A DNA stretch of 64,000 nucleotides, from assembly GCA_016785225.1 (NCBI GenBank), contig JAFBJZ010000372.1, positions 248,001 through 312,000 of the forward strand. Direction: 5' to 3'. The notes beneath the pieces are model-generated. The model saw only the letters and a program-made list of their open reading frames with translations. It did no database searches and was not told the origin of the DNA. The stretch is from Psettodes erumei (lineage: Eukaryota > Chordata > Actinopteri > Pleuronectiformes > Psettodidae). Shown here one piece after another: positions 1 to 11,330 of this stretch; position 1 is the stretch's first letter; each line of letters starts with the position of its first letter. The translations under genes were made by a program, and so were the position numbers.

Positions 1-1334
1 TCCATGTGCCAGAGAGCTCAGCGGCCGACAATAGAGGCAAAAACTGGGTCAATATATATTCATCAAGTCTCTGTTTTACGTGTGCGGTGATAAACACGAC
101 GCTGCTGATGAAAGCGTTTCATCTCAGTGTAAAATCCAACAAATCTCTTATCTGCAGATGAAGGGAAACAAAATGCATTAAGACGTAAAACAACCTGGAT
201 GAAGGGACACGTTGTTCATTCACACCTTCTTGTCACTGGGTGTGTTTTTCTCTTCCTGATAAAATGTGTGATGGACTTACTTGTGATGTCACTGGCAGCG
301 AGCGAGGGAGTTGTCCTTGTCAGTCCGGTGTGAGGTTGAATAAAACCAGAGAAGAAGAGACGCCCGCTGTTAAAGTGAAGGCTATCAGCTCTGATCTGCA
401 CATGATGTTTGGACAAATTAAAAAAACCAGCACAGAGTTCCATAAAACTCAGTGAGGGGATTCAGCATCATTCAGGCAGTGATTAGTGTCTTAATCCAGG
501 AACATGCGATGATGCGGATGATTTACACAAATGTGCTCGTCACACGTCGAGGCAGCAGCGGCGTGTTTTAAACACTTCATTATACACAAACCACTGATTG
601 AAGATTTCACTCTAATCATTGTTCTGTTTTTTTTGCGCTTTAAGAAACACTGTAAAAGCCATTTTTCTCCAACTTGTCACTTAATTCAGGTCACGCTAAT
701 GTAATTAAGTGAGACTTGAAATTATTCTTCCTCAGATTAAAGTGTCAGTTTTTCTCTCCCGCTTCTCTTTACGTTAACACTACATTTAATTAAGAAGAAA
801 TAGTCATGAAGGTATGTTCGCTCTCTGCTCCCCTGAACCAGAAAGTGTGTTATGTGAATGGCTGTGTGTCAGCATCTTTGGGAATCCAGGCAAGTGTGTG
901 TGTATGTGTGTCACATCTCCTGATTGTGCGCCGAAGCATTTTATTTATGGATCTCTGAGTGTGCGCCTGTCTCTTTGCTTTTGTGTCCTTGTCACTGCAC
1001 TGTCAGTGTGTAAACACGTTTTTGTATGGGGGCGGTGGGGACGAGGCCGGGGGGGCGTACATATATATATCTAATTATGTGTCTGAGTTGGAGTCGTCAT
1101 GTGTGCTGCTGATGTGTGCATGTTTTTGTCTTTGCACTGTGATTGTGTGTACAGAGAAAGATTATAATGAGTGGTGTAGAAAACACCTGTGTGTGTCCTC
1201 AGACAGGTAAAAAAGCAAAGTGTGTTGTTACTGTAAACACCAACAACATGACGTTACTCATTAAGAAACATCCGAGTCTGTCTCCACCTTTAACTAAATG
1301 AAAATTGTTTACACTTCTGTCTGCCCCTCTCTCT
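1..1334. other. non-coding stretch, no gene seen
   Basis: No splice-bounded open segment is apparent. The block holds A/T-rich unique DNA (620-780) and an imperfect TG-rich zone (about 890-1160). The short open frames in it are TG-repeat translations. Nothing else was recognised. Confidence 0.5.
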
Positions 1335-1364
1335 TCCTCCTCCTCCTCCTCCTCCTCCTCCTCC
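1335..1364. repeat. (TCC)10 microsatellite
   Basis: Ten uninterrupted TCC units, read directly, inside a pyrimidine-rich stretch. Confidence 0.95.
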
Positions 1365-1572
1365 ACCTTGATGCGATTTAATGACGAACATATTTATGGA
1401 AGAAAGCATTTACTGCAGCCTGCGCTTATTTACATAATCGCCACAACAGCATGATCAGCCGGCCTTCACATGCCGGGAATCATGGGATATGGAACAGCAC
1501 ATCATTTATCTGCGTGGAAGCCGGAGAGCCACGGCTGCAGGCTGTTCTGACTGTATGTATTATTTAAGTCAC

Positions 1573-1602
1573 TGTGTGTGTGTGTGTGTGTGTATGTGTG
1601 TA
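1573..1602. repeat. (TG)n microsatellite, interrupted
   Basis: Ten TG units followed by TATGTGTGTA. Open frames of Cys/Val repeats here are artefacts of the dinucleotide. Confidence 0.9.
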
Positions 1603-1755
1603 TTTCAGTGCGTGATCTCCCTGTGTGGGTCTGTGTGCACGTTGCATGCACCTACTGTGTGTGTGAAGTAGTATATCCTTATCATTATTGGTAATAAGCA
1701 TCAGTTACTTAACAAAAGGCTGCAGGTCAGTGACTCTGCAGTGTAAAGACCGCAG

Positions 1756-1758
<3 letters not shown>

Positions 1759-1846
<88 letters not shown>
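1759..1846. repeat. (GT)44 microsatellite
   Basis: An 88-bp uninterrupted GT array, the longest pure dinucleotide run in the window. Perfect arrays of this length are usually highly length-variable and can adopt Z-DNA. The Cys-Val and His-Thr open frames on both strands are shadows of the repeat. Confidence 0.97.
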
Positions 1847-1849
<3 letters not shown>

Positions 1850-3049
1850 TTAAGGCCTTGTTTTGGTGGGGAGATTAATAGTGAAATACTGAGGTTATTC
1901 AGGGGTAATGAAGCCAATCTGTTCTCTCTCCTTTGCATTTAATTTTATTTATCAGGAGCTGCAAGACAACACTGTAATAGGAAACTTACTTCTCTCGCAT
2001 GCATCCAATAATAATAATAATAATGTTTACTCAGGGACAGATATTATACAGTGTGGGGCATGTGGTGTTTAAAGTCTGGGCTCATTTCATTGACTGTCTG
2101 ATGATGTTGGATAGAGTACGTTACACAGAACACTAACGATTCTCCAAGGTTCAACAATTCATTTGACATCAAATGCACTGATGAACATTAGAAATCAGAT
2201 TACAGAAACTTTTTGGCATGTTCAGGATTACAGCAATGTACAGTCAGTTCAGCATTATAAACACTGTACACACTGGCTATATTTGATTGGCATCTTTTTT
2301 GGTCTTTTCCCTCCACTGAACCAGAAACTGAATAATTTCACAACACTGAAATCACAGCTGTGAATTTAAACCCTGTGAATTGATTAAAAACGTACTTTTT
2401 ATTACACATCCTGGAGCCTCTGTCAGGCCAGTAGTTAAGTCTTTCCATTGAACGTGCAGGGGCCTGTTTACAGGGCAACCCTCGTGCCTGGAGCCGTAAA
2501 TGAAAATGATCGATGAGCCGCAGCGCAACAGAACGTGCCGCTCACTAGTGAAGTTGAGTCGATTGTAAAGCCGAGAGGCAAAAAGCTGATATTAAATATG
2601 AAGGAGGAAGGGGGAAGTGAGGTGGCTGAAGGAGGAAGAGGAGGTGCACGGTGCGGCATGGCGGCTCAGACCCTGACGGGCTCCACTCGACGAACTCTGG
2701 TGGAATTAGCGTGTCCGGGCAGAGACAGGCCGACCTGACTGATTGACTGAACGTACTTCCTGGCTGCTCGGTCAGCAGTTGGGGCAGGAGCCTAAGTAAT
2801 TGGCCCTGCTCGATACTTTGATAAATGCCTCTTCTCCCTCGCTCCTGGAGGCTCTCGAACGCCCCCTCCTCGGTTACCGGGTTAACTGGGGAACTGTCAA
2901 ACTGTGGAGGCGGCTAATATCCAGATTTAGATATGAGAGTGTCAGGTATTATAACACATAATGTGATGATGTCTGAAAATTGGGGAGAAGGTTGTTGAGG
3001 AAGTGCTGGCTGCAGAACATTCTGCTGCAGTCGTGGTTAATCACTTTTC
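1847..3049. other. non-coding stretch with short AAT array
   Basis: Mostly unique DNA. A short (AAT)n run sits at 2007-2023. A modestly CpG-containing section at 2440-2900 has small open frames but no paired splice sites. No gene recognised. Confidence 0.5.
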
Positions 3050-3625
3050 AATTTGCTCTTTGTTTTGTTTTTTTCCTCCTCACCTCCTCTTCTCTCCTTG
3101 TTTCCTTTCCTCACCTTTCCCTTGCTTTGTAATGTTTCCCTCCACTTTCTTTCCCTTCTCCTCCTCATCTCTTCTTCTCGTGCTCTTTCTCCTCTTGTCT
3201 TCTTTTCTCAGTTTCTTCTCATTTCCTTTACATTTCATTTCTTTATTTGTTCCCTCTGTCCTTTTTTGTTTCTCCTTTTAATTCTACCACTCTTTCCTCA
3301 TCTCCTGTATCACTTACTCCTCCCGTCCCCTTAATCTCTTTTGTACTCCTTTCTAATCTCTCCTTTAATTTCTTCTCCCTCACATCTTCCCTTCTTTTCT
3401 TCTTCTCTCTCCTTGTTTGCCTTCTTACCATCTGGTAGGTCCCCTTTGTTTATATTTCTCCCCTTTTGTTTCTTAATTTCATTACTCTCCACTCAGCTCC
3501 AGCCCATAATTTTATCTTTCCTTTCCTTTTCTTTCCTCCCTTATGTTTTCCTTCGTTCATGTCAGTTGTCTCCTTGACTTATGTCCTTCATCTCTCCTCT
3601 CTCCTCTCCTCTCCATATCCCCTCT
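3050..3625 (+). repeat. long polypyrimidine (CT-rich) low-complexity tract
   Basis: About 570 bp of nearly continuous C/T on the plus strand, with many TTTC, TCTC and CTCC words. Overlapping Phe/Ser/Leu-rich open frames in several phases are composition artefacts. The tract lies directly upstream of the CpG-rich block and compound microsatellite, so it may belong to a promoter-proximal region. Polypurine/polypyrimidine tracts of this kind can form triplex DNA. Confidence 0.9.
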
Positions 3626-3686
3626 CTCCCATCAATCCGCGCCCCCGTGGACCAACCGCGCTCCTCGGCACCCCGCCCGGCTGCGC

Positions 3687-3688
<2 letters not shown>

Positions 3689-3776
<88 letters not shown>

Positions 3777-3789
3777 AGGGAGGGAGGGG

Positions 3790-3831
<42 letters not shown>
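3689..3831. repeat. compound microsatellite (TG)16-(AG)25-(GGGA)n-(GT)20
   Basis: Four repeat blocks in a row: TG 3689-3720, AG 3721-3771, GGGA units 3771-3789 and GT 3792-3831. A second short GA block lies at 3860-3880. The open frames spanning it are repeat translations. The array abuts the CpG-rich block, consistent with a 5' flank or 5' untranslated region. Confidence 0.95.
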
Positions 3832-3835
<4 letters not shown>

Positions 3836-4191
3836 GTGTGCAGCTACAGTGTGTCGGTAGAGAGAGAGAGAGGGAGAGGGAGTGGAGCAGCGGGCACGGA
3901 GCGGCGGAGCGCAGTTTTCTCTCGCACTAACATCTGATACTATGCTCGTCGCTTCGGCTGCGGACTCGCACTAGGAAAGAGAAGGTAGGAGACGTTTCCT
4001 TCTTCACAGTTGTGGCCGGTGTTTGCCGTGCAGCGTGTGCGCGCTTGTCCGTGCGCGCTTGCCGCTGAGCCGCTGAGCCGCTGGTCCTGGCCGTGTCCGA
4101 CCATGTGGAGCTGAAACAGAACAAGTAGACTGACGGGGGTGTCTGTGTTGAAGAGTTGTCTGTGCGTAAAGCCTGGAATCAGGCCCAGCCG

Positions 4192-4293
4192 ATGCCGGTT
4201 TACAGAGTCTGGTTTGCCGTCATCTTTGGTCTGATTTCGGCACAATCCGGATCCTGTTTCCTCCTCGGAACCGGGTCTCAGTCTCCCCCCTGA
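4192..4293 (+). other. short ORF (33 aa) with a signal-peptide-like N-terminus
   Basis: An ATG at 4192 opens 33 codons ending at TGA 4291-4293. The peptide starts MPVYRVWFAVIFGLISAQSG: short basic N-region, hydrophobic core, then small polar residues, the layout of a secretory signal. No good splice donor precedes the stop, so either it is an upstream ORF in the leader, the exon continues in a way not visible here, or it is chance. The base at -3 is C, so the start context is not strong. No family recognised. Confidence 0.2.
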
Positions 4294-4316
4294 AGTTTTG
4301 TTGTTTTTTTAGGGGC

Positions 4317-5250
4317 GTGAGTGAAATGTTAAGGATGTTGCGGGGATTTGGGTGAGATGCACACAGACTTCATTAAGCCCTCCAGCCCGGCGCTTTTCAT
4401 CCAAACTGCCTGCCAGTGTAATGAGCGTTGCTGCCCGGCGTGCTCCCAGAGGTGGTGGGGGTGTTGGTGCTGGTGGTGGTGGTGGTGTTGGGGGGGGGAG
4501 GGGGGGTGTCCATGCAGCACCGGGAGCGCTGAGATCAACGACACTAACCGAGACATTTGTGCGTAGACAAAGTTAACCACACATGTCGTTAAAACAGCCC
4601 CTCATTATGGCGATAACGATAAAAATGTATTTCATATTGTGACACAAATAGTTGTGAATATCACACGTATCCTGGATGTTTACAGTTTCGGTGCTGTTGG
4701 TTGTAGTAGTTGTAGTAAAATCCTGGGCTGGTGATACTGCGCCTCTTGGCTGCGGAAATCTGCGTCAAGTCAGCGGAAGAGAAGCGCGCGACTTCTGGCT
4801 GAACCTTCAAAATAAAGTCCTGCTGCTGTGCTGATTTATTTATGCTCGAAGCTCCGAATCTCAGCTGGTATTCTCCTTTTTAACATCTTTGTCAAAAAAA
4901 CAAAAAAATGTTTATTTGGTGTAATCTAATTATGCATTACAAAATACATAAATAAAAAATACTGTGTGGACAGCAATATTTGGACAATGCGCGGCACGCT
5001 TTTATCTTGAAAAACACTTCGCTGGTTTTCCGGTTCCATCGTCTCTCTTTCTGTCCGCCTTTACGCAGCAGAGTGATCCGTCCGGTCCGTCTGTCCTGGT
5101 CTGGTTTGGCCCCGTGTGCGTCCCAAACCTTCACGTCCAGTTCATCGTCCGCCAGACTCAGTGTCATGTTTAACCGACACGACCCGGGGGTGGTGGCGGT
5201 GGGTGCAGCATCACCGTTCATTAATGTTGCGTAACTATGCGTCCCGACCG
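4317..5250. other. CpG-containing flank of the candidate promoter
   Basis: CpG-containing DNA continues at 4740-4800 and 4980-5250. A GGT/G-rich run lies at 4451-4508. Open frames on both strands here lack matched splice signals. The rest is A/T-rich unique DNA. Confidence 0.4.
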
Positions 5251-8200
5251 TTTTAACCACGGATACACATCAAACATCCTGTGGGGTTTTTGCACGAAAT
5301 TTGAAGGAAATAAAGAATCTCAGAGTTTATTAGATTATTATTAATATTAGTATTTTACATGCATGCACAGAATATTTTACTCAGCCACATATTATACAGG
5401 AGTGATGTCTGAAATAATAGGTCAGTATATATTATATATTATATGATATAGACATGGGGTTTGGGACATGGGACAACCAAACTGTGTGGTACGTCTGTCT
5501 ATGATGGTGTCGGTTCCTTGAGCTTGATGCAGATCTGCCCAGTCACAGAGACGGAGGCACAGCCTTGGTTTATACATGGAAAATAGTTTATGCATTCAGT
5601 CTGAAGCTGGGCTGTAGTTGTTAATGAGGGCGCTGGTTGTAGCGGTCAGGCTGCAGCATGCAGGAGGTGGAGAGAAGTGGGGATCCTCCTCCTCCTCCTC
5701 CGTCGGTGCACGGGAGCTGCAGCGGGGCTTCCCTGGGCTTTTCCTCCCTCTCTGTATCCCTGCAGTTTTTCTGGGACTTCCCTTGTTTTCCCTGCACCAG
5801 CTGTTAGCCCAGCCCTTCTTCCATTCATCTCTACATCTATAAGGATGACCCCCCCCCCCAATCTCCATCCATCTCCATCCAAAGCAGCTGTAAGGATACA
5901 GATGCAGCAGAACATGAAAGGACAGAGATCCTGTGTGTTTAGAAACGTAATGGGAGGTAAATGCCATAAAGGACGATGAGGCAGTGCCAGATGCATCATG
6001 GTCCCTAAGGAAGTGTTTTAGGAATAATTGGAGTCATGTGTCATCATTTCATCGACCTCAGCTCAGGCTGTACAGTGTGCTCTTCTTCTTGTATGGCGCC
6101 TTGGACGTGCAGAACATATTTGATGCACCGCCCTTTGCACAACTCCACCAACATGTTCAGCTTCTTCTAAGCAACATCCAGACGCTGCTCTACCTTTTAT
6201 ATTGGCTGATGGATTATTCATCAACGCCCCTCCTTCCTCTCACGTTCCTCCGCTTCCCCTCTTCCTCTCCTCCATTATCTCCCAGCTCTCGCTCTCTCTC
6301 CCCATCTTTCACTCTTGACCGCCCCCCCCACCACCACCACCAACTCCTCCCTGCTCCCTCAGCATCTCCTCCCAGCCTCTATATATTTTCCCCACCGTAT
6401 AACATTTCACAATAAGGTGTTTTATCAGATTTCTCTTCTTCAGAGCCACACACACACAGACACACATGTTCCGCCTGTTTTCTACATCCTTTAACCTTTA
6501 CTTACCCGGGGGTTGCTGTGCTGCTCTCTCGTCAGCGCCCCTCCCCGCACTCGTACGTTTACAAATCACACTTGGGAAAAGCTCCGACGCAACCGCAGGC
6601 CTTCGGCTGCTGAGCAGCTGTGATGGAGCACAGTGCTGCTGCAGAGCTCTGTACTTTCTAAGTAATGTGATCACCTGCATCATTTTGATGGAATAAAATA
6701 TTTGTTATTCTCTGTGCTTATGATTTAGCTAAAAGCCTCCCCCGCTTCTATTCCCACTGTTGCTCCGAGGCCCCCGGTCTGACGAAGCGATGCACTCAGT
6801 GTGTTTGTGGAAATGTGAAGAGGAATGGCACAAACAGAAACTCAGACAGCATCAAGGGAAAACTGCCATCAACACTGCTTCACTGACAAATGGTTTGAAG
6901 GCAGCACAGTCCAGAAACACCGGCCAAGTTGGTGATAACAAAAAAGTTTAAAGGCTGAGAGTCGCCCAGATCAGTTGTTTTAGCTGAGCTGAGTTTAAAA
7001 ATCTGCATTGTTATTATTATTGTATACATGGGAAACATGCAAATTTCTTTTTTCCATTTAAATAATTGTATAAAAACCAGTGTCATGAAGAAAACAGTAT
7101 ACAGTGTGTGTTTGTGTTAACATGACCATGACTTAACACAGCTCTTTAAACAATGTCTTTTGTGTCTGAAAGTCAGTCGCTGTTGTTGCATTTGAAAACC
7201 CCCTGAGAGATGAGGTCAGGGTGGACGGCTGGGCACAACAATGGACGTCACTGACAAGGGGAGACAGACGTACAGTCGGTCAGTCGCTGTTTCAGCCATT
7301 AGTCGAATATTAATTATTAATCTATTTTAAGCAAATATTCCTGTCTCCATGATCTCAGGTGGGAGAGTTTAGTATGGGGATCTGTATTATGGTTGTTATA
7401 GATGAGCAAATGAAGTTTGTTTAGTTTAACAAGGTAGATCTTCTTCATCCTTTCCCAACCTCAACCAAGTTGTAAAAACGACCTGTTTTCTCTTCAGTTT
7501 GGAGGACTCAGGAGAAAAGCCTTTAAAAATAAAACCTGGATCTGCATCAAAAACTCAAACCTAAAATATCCTGGTAACTAACAAATGAGCAGGATCGAAC
7601 TTGGTGGAGTTGGGCAAAAAAAAAAAAAAATCCAAACAACTTAAAGAATACGCAGCAAACCAAAGAATGAAAAAAAAAATCCTCCTTTTATCAAATTAAT
7701 TTTCACTTTTCTTTCATCTCGACACCTCATTATTTTCCTGACTGACTCTGAACTCCTCTTCGTTCCCTCCTCGTCTGATTGCTCTCCTGGGATTCACACA
7801 CGGGCCTGTTTCCACATCTCCAGTCTCTTTTCACAGTATTTTAATTACACAAATGATCTGGCTGATTGGTGCAGGGTGAAATAGCATGCGTCTGAGTGGA
7901 GGGTGGCACTCGGGCTCACATTACCAGAGAGAGGGGAGCCGGGGATTGATTTTTCTCAGGCAGACAGGGAGAGGGAGTCTGGAGCTGCGTCACTTTGGTG
8001 ATTTAGCTGCAAATTTAAAAATGTGGGAGTACTGTCGTGAGACGTTCGGCTGAAATTGGATCGGCGTTATGTGAGACGCTGGCGAGCGGCAAACAAATGA
8101 GCAAATAAACGAGCAAACAGGCTGATCTCTTTCCAATCCCCCGCACGTCCAGCTCCTTCATGGACCATTAAAAATTGGGGAGATTAACCTTAGCACTGAC

Positions 8201-9054
8201 GGGCAGATAGACGGGGAGAGCCTCCGGAGCACTGATGTCAGATAAGATCTGGGAGATGGACTTGGGGGACGGGCAGAAAGCAACGGCGAGACATCAGATA
8301 AACAGATGCTGGGCCGGCAAAGACACGTCAAACAAGACGGACAGACGCGAGGACAGAAGCTGTGGTACCACGCGTGGAGCACAACGTGTCCGAAACTCTT
8401 ATTTTTTCAAAAAGATGCTTCCAAAATAACAAGAGGACGCGATATTAAAAGGATCTGCCCCGGTTCCCCTCAGCTTCTCGGAGCTTTCCAGTTCCCTCTG
8501 ATCCACAGAGGAAGGCCGAGCCGAGTTGTGATATAGTTTTATGCATTATGTATTAGACCGCTGCCGGCTGAGACCGCGGCACGAGCGGGTGCACGCTCAG
8601 CTGTAAATCTGTATCACTGTTATTAGGAAAACCAGTGGAGTTGTGTTTGTGCTGTAGCTGGTTAAGACTGTGATGTACAGAAGCTGCAGCCGCCGCCGTG
8701 CTCCGGCCACTCTGACGACGGAGCCGGACCCACAACACACAGCCGCCACGTCGTCTTAAAAGAAACCAGGCTAATTCAGATCCCGAGGAGCTTCACTCCA
8801 CTGTAGTTTAGGACATTCTTGTGGTACATTGATTAGAAATACAAATAAAAACACAAACAAAAACAGTAGGAGTTCACACAAGCAAACGATCCGACCACGC
8901 TTCAAAACAGAGCTGCAGGAAGTTAATACTTTCTGCAGCGCCGCCCCCTGTGTCGTGACAGTTCATGAGTCTGAAATATACACTCATGCCTTATTTTGAT
9001 CTTGTGATCAATAACAACAAAAACAACATTTACCAGGAGTGTCACAGAGACGAG
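5251..9054. other. non-coding stretch
   Basis: Contains (TCC)6 at 5686-5702, an A/T-rich patch at 5425-5452, a C/T-rich zone at 6220-6390 and poly-A runs near 7617-7631. The 143-codon frame at 5984-6415 ends in the C/T-rich zone and has no homology I recognise. No gene seen. Confidence 0.45.
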
Positions 9055-9560
9055 AGAAGCGTGACGCTCCTCCGCCTCCTGTCACGTCGCGCTGTAACTG
9101 CCCGACACGCCGCCTGCTCCCGCTGATTAGACACAACGCCCCATTCAAAGACCCTTTAACTGGAAAGAAACGAATGAAAACTACAAAGTGACGCAGCAGC
9201 AGAGAGACGGATTACACAAACTGCCTCCGCGGGTGCGACGGACGCTTCAGACGGACAGGCTGCGTCTGAGCGTCATTGATAAACCGACTCCAGTGTGCGT
9301 TGGGGAGAGAATAAGTGGTGCAGTGGCCCCCCGCTGAGCGGCAGCGCCTCACTTCTCCTGCTATGAAATCGTATTATTATTATTATCAGGCGCGTTCGCG
9401 GAGGCAGAGGAGCACACGCGGACAAAGGCCGTCGTCACAAGCAGCGCTGGATTGTATGTGTTACACTTCAGCACACGCAGTAAAGCATTGTGGGAGGCAT
9501 TTCTTTGTTACACAGCCCGCAGGGACGGCGGCGCGTTTCTGCTGACGTGAGATTCCTCTC
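9055..9560. promoter_or_regulatory. CpG-rich stretch, function unknown
   Basis: CpG dinucleotides are dense, with words such as GTCGCGC, CCGCGGG, GCGACGGACG and CGCGTTCGCGGAGG, compared with CpG-poor neighbours. A short (ATT)5 run at 9371-9386 interrupts it. No splice-bounded open frame was found. It could be a CpG island for an unseen transcript or simply a GC-rich segment. Confidence 0.3.
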
Positions 9561-9734
9561 GACGTCTCTCTGCCTTTCTTTTGAAAGCCGCCCCCCCCAC
9601 CTCACCTGTCACTTAACCTCAGCTCTCGCCCTCCAGCTGCTCCTCTCTCTTCCTCTCTGATTCCTTTAATTCGCTTGGAATTAATTTGTTACCCTCTCGC
9701 TCACCCTTTCCTCCACTCTCACGTCCTCGCTCTC

Positions 9735-9900
9735 TGCAGACCGAGTGTCGTTAGTGTGAATGAGGATTACAGGTTCAGAGCCGACGTTAATATGTGTCTT
9801 GGGTGATCGGATCACAAGTGGATTTCTGGCATCAGAGTTTGTCTCCACCTGCGTCTCAAGTGACCAGTTATGATCTGAACGCACCCAAAGGGTCCATAAA
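9735..9900. repeat. probable interspersed fish repeat with internal inverted motif
   Basis: Contains GATCGGATCACAAGTGG (about 9807-9823) followed by a diverged reverse-complement echo, CCAGTTATGATCTGAAC, at 9863-9879. I recall this motif pair, with flanking wording like 'ttaatatgtgtcttgggtgatc', from non-autonomous repeats in many fish genomes. The 116-codon minus-strand frame across it would then be a repeat artefact. Family name not assigned. Confidence 0.4.
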
Positions 9901-10820
9901 CACATCGCACAAGTCCAAACGCGTTCATTCCTTTTGAGCTGGAGGGAGGCAGCTATGCACTTCTTGCATCCCGTCTGGAAATGAAAAGAAGACAGAAAGC
10001 TGGGTCTGCTCCTTGGTGTGTTCCAGGCCAAAATGAAATGTTTCAGGCAGCAGCAGATATCTGTCTGTAAGGTTCAGTTTGAGACTGAGCTTCAGACAGA
10101 TGAATGAGTACGTAGCATGAGTTATACTGGGGGTGCCCCCGGTAGTCAGTTTGATTTAATGACTGGAGGTAAAGAAGGACGACATGATGGATTCCCCAAA
10201 GTGACGCCAAAGCATCCCGATCGCCCGGTGGCTGCAGTGCCGGTCATAAACTCCGCCCCCTGCGCGTTAGGGGGCGGGACATGGTGCCAATTACAAACTC
10301 AAAGCCAAATAAATCTTTCCTGAAGTAGGTTTCTGTGGCTTTAGGTGGTTCTTATGACTCTGTTTATTCAACTGTTAATCTTAACAACTTAATTATAAAG
10401 TGTTTTGGTTGCGACAGCAAATAAAATCACCACATCAGTCCTGTGACAGTTTTGTGTGGATGGTTGAGTGGCAGTGAAAGTGCACAGCTCTGCTCTGATT
10501 TGGGAGTTCAGATGAACCAAACTCAAAACTGTCCCGCTGTGTCTTTCCCCCCCCATGTTTCCTCTCGCCCTCGTCTCAGTGTTTGTGCATGGGTTGTGCT
10601 CGGGGGCTTGTGTACTGCCAGCGTGTGTTCCTGTGTGCGTCCTGCTGTAAAGTGTGTGTGTGTGTGTGTAGACAGTATGTCGTGCCTCTGCTCAGTGAAA
10701 GCTCGTCTGAGCTTTAGGAGTCCAGAGGGAGTGAGAGCGCTGGAGGGAAGTTTACAGCCAACACCAGAATCAGCTGTGGGGCGTTTCATGACTCCTCTCC
10801 TCCATCATCTCTCCGTCCTC
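9901..10820. other. non-coding stretch
   Basis: Unique DNA with a short GT run at about 10653-10669. Small open frames only; no gene seen. Confidence 0.45.
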
Positions 10821-11330
10821 ACATGCCAGCTCAGTCGCTCATCGTTCATTCATCTGTTTTCTCTTTCTCCGCCCTGACTTTCTTCATTCGTCCAGTTTCA
10901 ATAATATTTCCGTCTTTTCTTCCTCCTCTCTCCCGTCCCCCTGAACTTTCAACGACCCGCTCCTCATCATCTTCTCTCTTTTCTCCTCAGTCTATCTTCT
11001 CCCACTCTTTCACCTTTATCCTCCCGACACTCGATTTTCTCCTCTGTCATCTCTTCCCTCCTTTTATTCCAACTCGCTGTTTTCTTGCACCTCTTTCCTC
11101 CTCTCCTCCATCTGTTGTTTCCCGTTTCATCCCTCTATTTTTCTTTTCTCATCATTTTATCTTCTCCTCGCCTTCCAGTAAGCTCATTTTCACCTCTTTT
11201 TCTTCATAGCCCCTCCCTTTCTTTTCCCACCCCCTGACATTTTTCATTTATTTTAATTCTCACTAATGTCTCTCCTCAGTGCTCTAATTCTTTTCCTCTT
11301 TGCCCCTTCCTTCACCTCTTGTCCCGGTGC
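10821..11330 (+). repeat. polypyrimidine-rich low-complexity tract
   Basis: About 500 bp of C/T-rich plus-strand DNA giving Ser/Phe/Pro-rich frames in several phases. Composition artefact, not coding. Confidence 0.8.

Larger units (their letters stand above)
3640..4316 (+). promoter_or_regulatory. CpG-rich block: candidate promoter with first non-coding exon
   Basis: CpG dinucleotides become frequent here (for example 3640-3690, 3890-3970 and 4010-4110), unlike the CpG-poor flanks. The sequence up to 3984 ends GAAAGAGAAG followed by GTAGGAG, a possible plus-strand splice donor. A second donor-like GTGAGT starts at 4317. The first ATG in the exon-like part (near 3941) opens only an eleven-codon frame including its stop, as expected of a 5' untranslated exon. 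No TATA box was identified and the transcription start is unknown. The long pyrimidine tract and GA array just upstream fit a promoter-proximal location. Inference only; no transcript evidence. Confidence 0.4.

Noticed and set aside
3466..3930. 154-codon open frame across the GT/GA arrays
   Set aside because: Translation is Cys-Val and Arg-Glu repeats from dinucleotides; composition artefact.
5984..6415. 143-codon frame with a hydrophobic first half
   Set aside because: No splice signals or homology, and the second half is C/T low-complexity DNA.
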